From an uncultured Caulobacterales bacterium (lineage in GTDB: Bacteria > Pseudomonadota > Alphaproteobacteria > Caulobacterales > Maricaulaceae): a DNA stretch of 64,000 bases. The stretch lies in contig CANNER010000001.1 of assembly GCA_947503715.1 (NCBI GenBank), forward strand, positions 124,001 to 188,000. The letters are read 5' to 3'. Below, one piece after another: positions 8,960 to 17,255 of the stretch. How positions within the stretch are numbered: position 1 is the first letter of the stretch; the number at the start of each line of letters is the position of its first letter. The notes under the pieces were generated by a model. It searched no databases. It was not told the origin of the DNA and worked only from the letters and a program-made list of their open reading frames with translations. The translations under genes and the position numbers were made by a program.

Positions 8960-9823
8960 CTATTCTGCATCCATTCCAATATCGAAATTCGGCGCACTAT
9001 GGGTCAGCGCCCCGATGCTAATAACATTGATACCGCTCTCCGCAATGTCGCGGACCGAGCTAAGGGTGACGCCGCCCGACGCTTCCAGAACAGGTTTCGC
9101 CCCTTCAAAGCCACTGACAATTTTGACGGCCTTTTTCAGCATTTCGGGATCCATATTATCGAGCAACACGACATCCGGCATCCATGTCAGGACTTTCTCC
9201 AACTGCTCCAGCGTATCGACTTCGACGCTGACCTTGATCATGTGATCGGCCTTTGTGCGAATGGCAGACAGGGCCGCATCGACCCCGCCTGCCAGCGCAA
9301 TATGATTATCTTTAATCATAATCGCGGCGGACAGGCTCTCGCGATGCGTGAAGGCGCCGCCCGCGAGGACAGCCTGTTTTTCCAGCGCCCGTAATCCGGG
9401 TGTCGTCTTGCGGGTCGCCGCAATTCGAACGCCCGTACCATCAACTTTCGCAACATATTTTGCAGACAACGTCGCGACTCCAGACATCCGACCCAAGAAG
9501 TTCAATGCGACCCTTTCTGCGGAGAGTAAGGACCGTGACGGGCCGGAGACGCGCGCGATAATTTCGCCTTTGGCAACGTCGGACCCGGTCGTTTTCAGGA
9601 CTTCAAATTTCACGGACGGGTCAACCATCGCATAGGTCATCTGCGCGGCCTGCATCCCTGCGATCACACCGTTTTCGCGTGACCGCATCACCAGTGTTCC
9701 GGTTGCCTCTTCGGGGACGAGTAATCGTGCCGTGACATCGCCTGAATTCCCAAAGTCTTCCGTCAGAGCGCGTTCGACCATCGGGCGAAGAATAATATCG
9801 GGGAGGGGGGTGAGCTTTGTCAT
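8960..9823 (-). CDS. nadC: Quinolinate phosphoribosyltransferase (carboxylating)
   Basis: 287 residues, normal for NadC. It converts quinolinate and PRPP to nicotinate mononucleotide, CO2 and PPi. Visible motifs are the N-terminal ALTEDFGNSGDVTA, NFLGRMSGVATLSA, ATRKTTPGLRALEKQAVLAGG (the Arg/Lys phosphate-binding region), MIKDNHI, VEVDTLEQL, LLDNMDPE and ASGGVTLSSVRDIAESG. Only three bases separate it from nadB. Together with nadB and nadA it completes de novo NAD synthesis from aspartate. Confidence 0.97.
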   Translation of the reverse strand: MTKLTPLPDIILRPMVERALTEDFGNSGDVTARLLVPEEATGTLVMRSRENGVIAGMQAAQMTYAMVDPSVKFEVLKTTGSDVAKGEIIARVSGPSRSLLSAERVALNFLGRMSGVATLSAKYVAKVDGTGVRIAATRKTTPGLRALEKQAVLAGGAFTHRESLSAAIMIKDNHIALAGGVDAALSAIRTKADHMIKVSVEVDTLEQLEKVLTWMPDVVLLDNMDPEMLKKAVKIVSGFEGAKPVLEASGGVTLSSVRDIAESGINVISIGALTHSAPNFDIGMDAE

Positions 9824-9826
9824 GGT

Positions 9827-11353
9827 CTAGTCCAGCCGGTCATAGGTGAGGTAGCTTGAAACCGCGCGATCAGATTCCGTCGGGAAATCCTCACGGAAAT
9901 GTCCGCCACGTGACTCTTCGCGGGCGAGGGCGGCGGCAGCGATGACGCGCGATGCGACGAGCGGGTTGGCGCGTCCCACGCGGGCGATTAACCCGTCAAT
10001 CAGATCAATTAATTCATTCAATTTCCGTGCATCGCGCCGGACGCCGCATTTCGCGGTCATGGCTTGACGGAGGGTCTGACTGACGTCTTTGCTCATGGAG
10101 AGCCAAGGCTGCAAGCGGATGGTCCCGGCGCGGCGTTCCGCCCAATCGCGACCATTGATATAATTCGCGGCACGTCCGCCAAAGACGACGGCTTCTAGCA
10201 ATGAGTTGGACGCGAGACGGTTCGCGCCGTGAACGCCCGTTGCGCTGCATTCACCAATGGCGAGGAGGCTGTCGAGCGAGGTCTGGCCGTGGCTGTCCGT
10301 GGACAGACCGCCCATATGATAATGTACGGCGGGGGCAACGGGGATGAGGGCGACACGCGGGTCGATGCCAGCGCTCATGCAACTCTCGAACACAGTTGGA
10401 AATTCTTCATCGAAATGTGAGCCTATGGCCGCACGGCAATCCAGATAGGGCTGACGGCCCGCTTCAATCTCGGCGAAGATCGCACGGGCGACATCATCGC
10501 GCGGGGCGAGTTCGCCTTGTGCGTGATAGCGCGGCATGAAGCGTACGCCGTCAGAATTTGTCAGGACTGAGCCTTCTCCGCGTAAGGCTTCAGTGGCGAG
10601 AGGTGCAGGGTCGCGGCCAATATCAATCGCCGTCGGGTGAAACTGCACAAATTCCATATCGCGCATTTTTGCCCCAACAACGGCGGCCATACCGAGCGCG
10701 TCGCCACGGGCCGTTTTCGGGTTGGTTGTGACGGCGAATAATCCGCCGACACCGCCCGTCGCCATGACAGTCACATCTGCTTCAATCCCGAGCAGAGCAC
10801 CGTCATCATTCCGCGCGAGGGCGCCTGCAATTGCGCCGTTTCCGTCCTGCAACAGGCTTTCTGCCCGCCATCCGATCAGGCCGGTAATGTGGTCGGCGGC
10901 CTGCGCTTGTTTGACCATGACATTGATGATTTCGCGTCCGGCTGTATCGCCTTTGACACGGGCGACGCGCGGCATGGAATGCGCAGCTTCGAGGGAGAGA
11001 TAGAGCTCGTCATTTTCATTGCGGTCAAAGGGGACGCCTAGTGCGGCGAGGTCGTGCACGCGGTCCGGGCCCTCTGTTGCGAGGATATGCGCGATCTCTG
11101 GGTCGACCAGACCATCACCCGCCGCAATTGTATCGCGGGCATGACTTTCCGCAGAATCCTCTGCGGAGAGAGCCGCGGCGATTCCACCTTGAGCCCAAGC
11201 ACTGGCCGCGCCTTTGGACGATCGCCGTGAGGTCAGAACAAAGACCTGTCGCGGCGCAAGTTTCAGCGCGAGATAAAGTCCGGCCAATCCTGCGCCAACA
11301 ACGAGGACGGCACCTGCGGGCAAACGTTTTGTATCAAGGGTTCCGACTGACAT
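9827..11353 (-). CDS. nadB: L-aspartate oxidase
   Basis: 508 residues. The FAD-binding Rossmann motif VVGAGLAGLYLALKLAP lies at about 19-35, and SKGAASAWAQGGIAAAL, QFHPTAI, EALRGEGSVL and HYHMGGLSTD are typical of the succinate dehydrogenase/fumarate reductase flavoprotein superfamily. NadB oxidises aspartate to iminoaspartate, which NadA condenses with dihydroxyacetone phosphate. Genes nadB and nadC are almost contiguous; nadA lies upstream beyond one small gene. The C-terminal helical region ends with REESRGGHFREDFP, as expected. Confidence 0.96.
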   Translation of the reverse strand: MSVGTLDTKRLPAGAVLVVGAGLAGLYLALKLAPRQVFVLTSRRSSKGAASAWAQGGIAAALSAEDSAESHARDTIAAGDGLVDPEIAHILATEGPDRVHDLAALGVPFDRNENDELYLSLEAAHSMPRVARVKGDTAGREIINVMVKQAQAADHITGLIGWRAESLLQDGNGAIAGALARNDDGALLGIEADVTVMATGGVGGLFAVTTNPKTARGDALGMAAVVGAKMRDMEFVQFHPTAIDIGRDPAPLATEALRGEGSVLTNSDGVRFMPRYHAQGELAPRDDVARAIFAEIEAGRQPYLDCRAAIGSHFDEEFPTVFESCMSAGIDPRVALIPVAPAVHYHMGGLSTDSHGQTSLDSLLAIGECSATGVHGANRLASNSLLEAVVFGGRAANYINGRDWAERRAGTIRLQPWLSMSKDVSQTLRQAMTAKCGVRRDARKLNELIDLIDGLIARVGRANPLVASRVIAAAALAREESRGGHFREDFPTESDRAVSSYLTYDRLD

Positions 11354-11417
11354 GGATGCCCCTTAACGGGTCAGACCGCTGCGGGAAAGCTAAACCACAC
11401 CAGCGTCTTTATTAAAT

Positions 11418-11440
11418 CCCGACGCGATGATCGCGTCGGG
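11418..11440 (-). terminator. Hairpin after YidB-like gene, likely terminator or attenuator
   Basis: CCCGACGCGA (11418-11427) and TCGCGTCGGG (11431-11440) form a perfect 10-bp stem with a three-base loop, 14 bases past the YidB-like stop. On the minus strand a weak U/A-rich tract (GGGATTTAATAAAG) follows. It would separate nadA and the YidB-like gene from nadB, or partly attenuate transcription into nadB. Confidence 0.6.
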
Positions 11441-11453
11441 AATATTGTGGGGG

Positions 11454-11855
11454 CTAGAGGAATTTCTTCGCCATGCCGCCAAGCGCGCCCAGACCGCCAA
11501 CGGAGTCGAGCAATTTGCCGCCGCTGCTGGCTTTGTCCACGAGTTGCGGAAGCGCCGCCTGAAGGCCGCCCAGAAGAGAGTTTTCATCTGTGCCGAGCTG
11601 GGCTGCGGCTTGTGTGATATCTTCGGCGCCAATGGCTTCTTTCAGTTGGTCCGCTGAGATGCTCTGATTGGCGTCGTCGCCCAACCAGGAAGAGGCAATA
11701 TCGCCGAGACCTTGGTCTTTCAGATTGCCGAGCAATCCAGCCACGTCCATTTTGTCGCCGCCACCAATGAGTTTGTCCATGATTCCGCCGACCTGCGCAT
11801 TATCAACACCCAATTTGTCTGCGAGCATGCCAGCAGCGATATTTTTAAAATCCAT
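11454..11855 (-). CDS. YidB/DUF937 family protein
   Basis: 133 residues, Gly/Ala/Leu/Asp-rich, with no signal peptide. The central GLGDIASSWLGDDANQSIS followed by ADQLKEAIG is the recognisable signature of YidB/DUF937 proteins. The family is widespread but has no agreed biochemical role. It sits between nadA and nadB on the same strand with a strong hairpin on its downstream side and a 108-base gap upstream, so it probably has its own promoter and is not part of NAD synthesis. Confidence 0.8.
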   Translation of the reverse strand: MDFKNIAAGMLADKLGVDNAQVGGIMDKLIGGGDKMDVAGLLGNLKDQGLGDIASSWLGDDANQSISADQLKEAIGAEDITQAAAQLGTDENSLLGGLQAALPQLVDKASSGGKLLDSVGGLGALGGMAKKFL

Positions 11856-11963
11856 GATATAGTCTTTCGTAAGAATGAGGGCGGAGCCCCCGGTAGGGCC
11901 ACAACCTGACCCATTCCGTACTTAGCAGATTTTACCCATACGTAACCTGAACAATCTTTTAGG

Positions 11964-13136
11964 CTAGATGACCGTGACGTCGACTTCCGGTAATGTGGGA
12001 TCAAAATGACCTTTCACCGCGTCGAACTTGACCTCGATCATATCTTGTACGGCTTTATACGCCCGCAGACGCATGTCCTCAGGAATGAGGATCTCATTTG
12101 TCTCATTCTGTAGGCACTCATAGACACCTTCTAGGGTGATGCGTTTCATATGGGGGCAGAGATTGCAGGGGCGCACGAAATCCACGCCCGGATTGGCCAT
12201 GGCGACATTATCGGACATGGAACATTCCGTCAGCAGGATGACATTGTCGGGCTTATGATCGCCGACATAATCACTCATGGCCTTGGTTGAACCAGTGAAG
12301 TCGGATTCGGCTACGACTTCCGGTGGACATTCGGGATGGGCGAGGACGATCACGCCGGGATGGGCCGCGCGCATATCACGCACATCTTGCGCCGAGAACC
12401 GCGCATGGACTTCGCAACGGCCATGCCACGCGATGACTTCCACATCGGTTTGTTTCGCGACATTTTTGGCGAGGAACTCATCCGGCAACATAATGACTTT
12501 ATTCACACCCCATTCCGACGTGATATGTTCGACAATTGCGACGGCGTTAGATGAGGTACAGCAAATGTCGCTCTCGGCTTTTACATCCGCAGAGGTGTTC
12601 ACATAGGTCACGACCGGAATGCCGGGATAGCGTTGCTTGATGAGTTTGATGTCTTCGCCCGTGATCGAGGAGGCGAGGGAGCAGCCCGCGCGCATGGACG
12701 GGATGAAAACGCGCTTGTCGGGGCAGAGGATTTTCGACGTTTCCGCCATGAAATGCACACCGCCCTGGATAATCATTTCCGCATCAGTCTTGGTCGCTTC
12801 GATCGCGAGACCCAAGCTGTCGCCTTTATAATCGCCGATCAGCGCGAAAATATCCGGCGTCATATAATTATGCGCGAGGATGACCGCATTCTTCTTTTTC
12901 TTCAGCGTGTTGATTGCATGGACGAGCGGCGCATAGGCGGGCCATTCAAATTCGGGGATGAAGTCTGAGACCTGTTCATAGAGGTGGTCTGTCGCGGCTT
13001 TCACCTCTTCATTATATTCGAGGCCTTCGGGCGGGCCGTCCAGATCATTGCCCGGCGTCGCGCAGACCCCGTTCGGCACTTCCAGCGTTTGACCGATCCA
13101 ACGACCATTTTCCCAATTGACGAGTTCTTTGCCCAA
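11964..13136 (-). CDS. nadA: Quinolinate synthase
   Basis: 390 residues. NadA makes quinolinate from iminoaspartate and DHAP using a [4Fe-4S] cluster. Motifs: VILAHNYMTPDIF, GDYKGDSLGLA, FMAETSKILCPDKRVFIPSMRAGCSLA (first cluster Cys in the CSLA segment), WHGRCEVH, HPECPPEVV and CNLCPHMKRITLEG. The start is a TTG at 13136 with an AGGAG ribosome site eight bases upstream; no ATG is placed to include the N-terminus. The promoter must lie within the 63 bases before a MITE-like element, or inside that element. Confidence 0.96.
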   Translation of the reverse strand: MGKELVNWENGRWIGQTLEVPNGVCATPGNDLDGPPEGLEYNEEVKAATDHLYEQVSDFIPEFEWPAYAPLVHAINTLKKKKNAVILAHNYMTPDIFALIGDYKGDSLGLAIEATKTDAEMIIQGGVHFMAETSKILCPDKRVFIPSMRAGCSLASSITGEDIKLIKQRYPGIPVVTYVNTSADVKAESDICCTSSNAVAIVEHITSEWGVNKVIMLPDEFLAKNVAKQTDVEVIAWHGRCEVHARFSAQDVRDMRAAHPGVIVLAHPECPPEVVAESDFTGSTKAMSDYVGDHKPDNVILLTECSMSDNVAMANPGVDFVRPCNLCPHMKRITLEGVYECLQNETNEILIPEDMRLRAYKAVQDMIEVKFDAVKGHFDPTLPEVDVTVI

Positions 13137-13199
13137 TGTGGAGGCTCCTGACGCGGTTGATTTGTTATGGATATAGGGGGCCGACTCGCGCGGGGCTAG

Positions 13200-13331
13200 G
13201 TCCTGTCCTCATAAATGGAACGGATTTGTATCGATATGAGCGTGTTTTGGGCGAGGCGCAGTTTTGAGGCAGTGGCTCGCCACGAAACGCCTGAAAGCCG
13301 TCCAAACCGCACCCATTTATGAGGACAGGGC
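13200..13331. mobile_element. MITE-like non-autonomous element with CTAG target duplication
   Basis: A 132-bp element bounded by 19-bp terminal inverted repeats: GTCCTGTCCTCATAAATGG at 13200-13218 and its reverse complement at 13313-13331, with a single mismatch. It is flanked on both sides by CTAG (13196-13199 and 13332-13335). A 4-bp CTAG-type duplication is known for IS5-group transposases, so this is probably a deletion derivative mobilised in trans. There is no coding capacity. It lies between nadA and the small membrane protein gene at 13342, on the promoter side of nadA. Confidence 0.75.
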
Positions 13332-13341
13332 CTAGGGGAAG

Positions 13342-13611
13342 CTAGAAGAGCAGGTAAGCAATCGCCAATGCGACGAGATTTCCCAGCCCTACGCCAAAGC
13401 CGAAATTCGAAAACCCTGACGGTGAGGGGCGGCCGAGCAGTAATCCCAGCCCGCCCAGTATTATGGCGGCGACCGAAGCTGAAATTACGAAGACTTGCAA
13501 TCCAAGCACAGCCATGCCGCCATTATTCACAGAGGCCCAGAACATATTGAGCAGGAGTAGAAAGCCGAGAATAGCGGCGAGGCTTGAGATGATGCCTAAG
13601 GTACGATGCAT
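13342..13611 (-). CDS. Small membrane protein, unknown
   Basis: 89 residues with three hydrophobic segments (about 7-24, 33-58, 70-88) separated by short Gly/Ser-rich turns; no charged catalytic motif. The ATG start follows a purine-rich stretch (TTAGGGAGACT, 13615-13625) that serves as ribosome site. The stop lies six bases from one copy of the CTAG duplication. The gene is downstream of another small membrane protein and of a ketoacyl synthase on the same strand. I recognise no family. Confidence 0.6.
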   Translation of the reverse strand: MHRTLGIISSLAAILGFLLLLNMFWASVNNGGMAVLGLQVFVISASVAAIILGGLGLLLGRPSPSGFSNFGFGVGLGNLVALAIAYLLF

Positions 13612-13693
13612 GATTAAGTCTCCCTAAGTTTAGTTTCTATGACCGTGTGGATTGAAGGCTTTCGGGTCACGTCTCAGGCCACACTCTCGCGAG

Positions 13694-13915
13694 TTATAGA
13701 CTCATGCCTCGTCCCAGTGCCCCTAAATAAGCATAGCCAATGACGCAGACGGCAATCAGAAGAAGGACGAAGATAATCAAACCGATTCTCAGGAAGAGAT
13801 TCTTGCGGCTAGCACGGATTAAGCGGTACACAATGTAACAAAAGCCTCCGAGAACAACCAATTGGATCAGGATGGAGATCAGGATTAGACCTATATCCGT
13901 TCCAACGGTTTCCAA
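13694..13915 (-). CDS. Small membrane protein, unknown
   Basis: 73 residues with two hydrophobic helices (about 7-30 and 43-65) joined by a basic loop (RLIRASRKN), so the loop is probably cytoplasmic. The likely start is TTG at 13915, two bases after the stop of the ketoacyl synthase gene, which suggests translational coupling. The family is not recognised; reality is supported only by frame, hydropathy and position. Confidence 0.5.
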   Translation of the reverse strand: METVGTDIGLILISILIQLVVLGGFCYIVYRLIRASRKNLFLRIGLIIFVLLLIAVCVIGYAYLGALGRGMSL

Positions 13916-13917
13916 GG

Positions 13918-15063
13918 TTAAGCGACTCGTTTCACAAATATCGCGCCTGCGGAATAGCCCGCGCCGAAGCTGCAGATCAGGCCCGTCTCGCCCTCTGCGA
14001 AATCATCGCTATATTTGTGGAAGGCGATGATGGAACCTGCGGAGCTTGTGTTCGCATATTCGTCCAACACGACAGGTGCCTGTTCGATCTCGACATCCTT
14101 GCCGAGGACTTTCTTGGCGATGAGGACGTTCATGTTCAGATTGGCCTGATGCAGCCACATGCGTTTTAGGTTGTTCGGATCAATGCCGTGGGTTTCACAT
14201 TCCTCATTGATGAGTTTCGCGACCATGGGCACGACTTCTTTGAACACACTGCGGCCGTTCTGCACGAAGAGTTTATCCGTTAGGCCTTTACGCCCGCGCT
14301 CACCCTGCATTCCGTCATCTTCGGGGGCGGTATGGTTCAGGAAACCGAAATTATTGCGGATATTGTTGGAGAATTGCGTGATCAGTTTCGACCCGATGAT
14401 CTCCCAATGCGCTTTTGGTGCGACGTTAATATGCTCGACCAGAATCGCGGTGGCGACATCGCCGAAGATGAAATGCGCGTCGCGGTCTTTGAAATTCAAG
14501 TGCGCCGTACAGATTTCCGGATTGACGACGAGGACGGATTTTGCCTGACCGCCTGCGATGAGGCCGCGGGCCGTTTCAATGCCGAAAGTCGCGCTGGAAC
14601 AGGCGACATTCATATCGAATGCGAATCCCGATGTGCCCAGAATGGATTGCACTTCGACCGCGACGGCGGGGTAGCCGCGCTGCAGATTGGAGCACGCCAC
14701 GATAACCGCGCCAACATCTTCAGACTTGCGACCCGCGCTCTCAAGGGCCTGCTTTGCCGCATGGGCGGCGATTTCCGCGAGGATGGACGGTTCATCATTG
14801 GACCGCGCGGGAATGCGAGGGGCCATGATGTTCGGGTCTAGGATGGGCTCTTTTGAAATCACAAAGCGTGATTTGATGCCTGAGGCTTTCTCGATAAATG
14901 CGGCGTTGGAGTAGGTCAACGCGTCCAACTCGCCCGCCTCAATCGCGGCGGCATTGTCCGTGTTCCATTTATCGACATAGGCGTTGAAGCCTTCGACGAG
15001 TTCTTCATTAGAAATGGACTGTTCAGGCGTCCAGAGTCCGGTGGAGGAGATAACAGCGGTCAC
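13918..15063 (-). CDS. Beta-ketoacyl-ACP synthase III family enzyme
   Basis: 381 residues of thiolase fold. The catalytic Cys is in NVACSSATFG, the His in WLHQANLNMN and the Asn in YANTSSAGSI, the Cys-His-Asn triad of FabH-type enzymes that condense acyl-CoA with malonyl-ACP. It is about 50 residues longer than E. coli FabH, with an extended N-terminal segment and an insertion before the active-site His, as in the FabH-like subfamily often present beside a standard fabH. The start is GTG at 15063 with AAAAGGG upstream. No plsX or acpP is adjacent, so it may serve a special fatty acid or secondary lipid rather than housekeeping initiation. Confidence 0.9.
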   Translation of the reverse strand: MTAVISSTGLWTPEQSISNEELVEGFNAYVDKWNTDNAAAIEAGELDALTYSNAAFIEKASGIKSRFVISKEPILDPNIMAPRIPARSNDEPSILAEIAAHAAKQALESAGRKSEDVGAVIVACSNLQRGYPAVAVEVQSILGTSGFAFDMNVACSSATFGIETARGLIAGGQAKSVLVVNPEICTAHLNFKDRDAHFIFGDVATAILVEHINVAPKAHWEIIGSKLITQFSNNIRNNFGFLNHTAPEDDGMQGERGRKGLTDKLFVQNGRSVFKEVVPMVAKLINEECETHGIDPNNLKRMWLHQANLNMNVLIAKKVLGKDVEIEQAPVVLDEYANTSSAGSIIAFHKYSDDFAEGETGLICSFGAGYSAGAIFVKRVA

Positions 15064-15893
15064 GCGCGACCCTTTTCAATTTATTTGGCGAACTTTTTCG
15101 TTCCGGCGGGTATGCCCTTACAGAGCGTAATCCTCAAGACTTGAATTCGGATGTGATGGAGACAAGCGAAACCTGCGACCGACGATCTGCGCGTGCGGCG
15201 GGCTAGGCGAGTGTCCGTGTTAGGCGGGACGTCCGCGTGGTGACCTCCATGATGGAGACCAGAAAGAAAAATATTTTACACGAAGGCCAAGCGCATGAGG
15301 CATGGATAGTGGTCGGCGATACCGTTACGTCTTCCAAATCTCCGAAACTATCGGGCGTAAACCGACAGACCCGTTACGCTTCACGCATTTGACTGAAGCC
15401 AAATATGCGACCACGCGGCGGTGCTTCTCCAACGGCGGCCTTACTGGACTGCGGGTGTTCCACCCCGTCAGGCGCTCGCGGCTGGGCCCCTTTCTATATG
15501 CGTTACCAACTAGAAATAGACACACCGTCCTCCAGACCAGAAAGCCAACGATCTCTTGCCTGTCCCATGTCTGAAAGAACATCTTGAATATGGCATGGGT
15601 TTTATAAATGGGGGTCATTCTCTTCATAAACGGGGATTGACCACCGACATTGATGCCACCCATCACACTGTCATCCCGGCGATGAGCCGGGGCCTTTGGT
15701 TTAACGTTGAACGGAAAGTCCAAGAGACGAGCAGTCTTCGCATTTATCTTATTCCACAAAGGCCCCGAGTCAGGCCCGGGGTAACATTTGGTGTGTAATG
15801 GGAAACCGCGGATACAGTTCTGCATAAACGCGGATTGCCATCTTCACCAACTTCCTGATTGACGCCCCCGACCATCGCCGTCATCCTGCCCGC
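15064..15893. other. Gene-poor 830-bp region
   Basis: The region lies between two divergent genes, the ketoacyl synthase (minus) and a lipoprotein (plus). I see no convincing coding frame: the open frames present on both strands are short, lack ribosome sites and run through the palindromic repeat at 15669-15786. CTCCATGATGGAG near 15245 is a small perfect inverted repeat. CATAAACGGGGATTG (15625-15639) recurs with one change at 15823-15837, on either side of the palindrome. A small RNA or a decayed gene cannot be excluded. Confidence 0.6.
15669..15786. repeat. Intergenic palindromic repeat, TGTCATCCCGG family, copy 1
   Basis: The left arm reads TGTCATCCCGGCGATGAGCC then GGGGCCTTTGG; the right arm reads CAAAGGCCCCG, a diverged middle, then CCCGGGGTAACA. 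The arms pair imperfectly around a loop of about 50 bases. The same design (TGTCAyCCCG... CGGGGTGACA) returns at 45448 and 52089. Repeats of this kind are common between genes in alphaproteobacteria. The diverged arms suggest an old copy. Confidence 0.65.
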
Positions 15894-16430
15894 ATGTCCT
15901 ATAAACTTTATCTCCTCCCCGCACTCCTGCTCACCGCCTGCACCGCCGCCGACCCGGCTGCCGAGTTCCAGTCGAAGCTCTCCACGCTCTGTGGGAACAC
16001 CTATACCGGCCAAGTCGTCAGTGAGGATCCGCAGGATGAAGACTGGCGCAAAGAGGACCTCACCCTCGGTCCTGTTCGGTGCGAAGGGGCGCGAATCGAG
16101 ATGCCGCTGGCCGTGGGGGCCGACACCTCCCGGACTTGGGTTTTGGAGCCGAAAGGCGAGGGGCTTCACTTCTACCACATTCACGCCCATTCGGACGGGA
16201 CGGAAGATGCCGTGAGTCGTTATGGCGGGATGGCCGTCATTAAATCGGGTGTGCGCGCCACATTCCCGGCGGATGAGTTCACGAAAGAGCTGTTCGTGCG
16301 CGAAAACATCCCTGTTTCCGTACCCAATGTCTGGAGCTTTGATGTAAATCCCGGTGTTCAACTGGCTTATGAATTGAACCGTCCCGGGCGTCATTTTCGG
16401 GCGGAATTCGATCTGACAAAAGCCGATTGA
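15894..16430 (+). CDS. Predicted lipoprotein, unknown
   Basis: 178 residues starting MSYKLYLLPALLLTACTA: a short signal peptide and a lipobox (LLTAC, Cys at about 16), so it is probably lipid-anchored in the envelope. The mature part has a CGNTYTGQVV segment, two further Cys and a HIHAHSDG stretch in a beta-rich domain; no family recognised. It precedes sdhC by 84 bases on the same strand but has an unrelated role. The convergent minus-strand frame over the same bases is a shadow. Confidence 0.7.
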   Translation: MSYKLYLLPALLLTACTAADPAAEFQSKLSTLCGNTYTGQVVSEDPQDEDWRKEDLTLGPVRCEGARIEMPLAVGADTSRTWVLEPKGEGLHFYHIHAHSDGTEDAVSRYGGMAVIKSGVRATFPADEFTKELFVRENIPVSVPNVWSFDVNPGVQLAYELNRPGRHFRAEFDLTKAD

Positions 16431-16514
16431 TTGCGAACCATTCGCGCCTTTATGCGTTGACTTGAGACACTGGCCGCCTAGTTTGCGGCGCAATCTGAAT
16501 TTGGGACGATTTCT

Positions 16515-16904
16515 ATGTCATCTGAGTGGAACGACACGCGGCCAATGTCGCCGCATTTACAAGTCTGGCGCTGGCACGGGGCCATGATGAGCTCTATCGC
16601 ACATCGCGCGAGTGCGATCATTTGCTATGTCGCGCTTTTCCTTGTCGCGGTCGGGCTTTTGGTTCTTTCACTGACGGGCAGCTTGCCGCTCGCGGGCCTC
16701 GTCTTCTCGCCTCTGGGTGCGATCGGCCTTTTTGTCTTTCTCTTCGCCTTTATTTTTCTGGCGCTGGCGCAATTCCGGCATGCCGTTTGGAATAGTGGTA
16801 GCTTTCTAAAGCCTGAACTCAATAACACGCTGTCCTACATCATGTTGGCGCTTGCGATTGTGCTGGCACTTGTCCTGACACTCCTCATCTCTGGGGCGGT
16901 ATAA
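16515..16904 (+). CDS. sdhC: Succinate dehydrogenase cytochrome b556 subunit
   Basis: 129 residues with three transmembrane helices. RPMSPHLQVWRW at the N-terminus and SIAHRASAI are the standard SdhC signatures; the Ser/His/Arg region contributes to the quinone site, and the His in QFRHAVWNSG is the likely haem b ligand. It anchors the SdhA-SdhB catalytic dimer of complex II and passes electrons to ubiquinone. Its TAA overlaps the sdhD ATG (TAATG). Confidence 0.95.
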   Translation: MSSEWNDTRPMSPHLQVWRWHGAMMSSIAHRASAIICYVALFLVAVGLLVLSLTGSLPLAGLVFSPLGAIGLFVFLFAFIFLALAQFRHAVWNSGSFLKPELNNTLSYIMLALAIVLALVLTLLISGAV

Positions 16905-17251
16905 TGAGCGCCTCCACACAAAATCACAGCGTTGCCCATCAGAAAATCCACACATGGACAGGATGGGGCGTCATCATTGGCCTGATCCCCGTCATCTGGT
17001 CCGTCGCCCATGCGGTTCCGAACGGCGTGGAAGGGCTGGAACTCTGGCTCTCCACACCTGTTGGCGCGATTGGTTTCCTCGCCTTTTTCACGGCAGCGGT
17101 TTGGTACTGCAAACTGGAGATGGACGAAGTCATCATGGATTATTTCGGTGGTGGACTGCGGCGTTTCGGCTTGTTGAAAAACAAGCTGGTCGCCTTCATC
17201 TTATGGGCTGCGGTGGCCTTTGCCGTCATTAAACTCGCGTTTTTGGGATAA
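16904..17251 (+). CDS. sdhD: Succinate dehydrogenase membrane anchor subunit
   Basis: 115 residues with three hydrophobic segments and the AHAVPNG and [15 protein letters not shown] regions typical of alphaproteobacterial SdhD. With SdhC it forms the cytochrome b anchor and quinone pocket. It overlaps sdhC by one base and ends four bases before the sdhA ATG, so sdhC-sdhD-sdhA are one transcription unit. Confidence 0.93.
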   Translation: MSASTQNHSVAHQKIHTWTGWGVIIGLIPVIWSVAHAVPNGVEGLELWLSTPVGAIGFLAFFTAAVWYCKLEMDEVIMDYFGGGLRRFGLLKNKLVAFILWAAVAFAVIKLAFLG

Positions 17252-17255
17252 TCAC

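Noticed and set aside
15325-15825. 166-residue open frame on the minus strand in the gene-poor region, and a 90-residue plus-strand frame at 15302-15574
   Set aside because: No ribosome sites, unusual Arg/Trp-rich composition, and the longer frame runs through the palindromic repeat; treated as chance frames.
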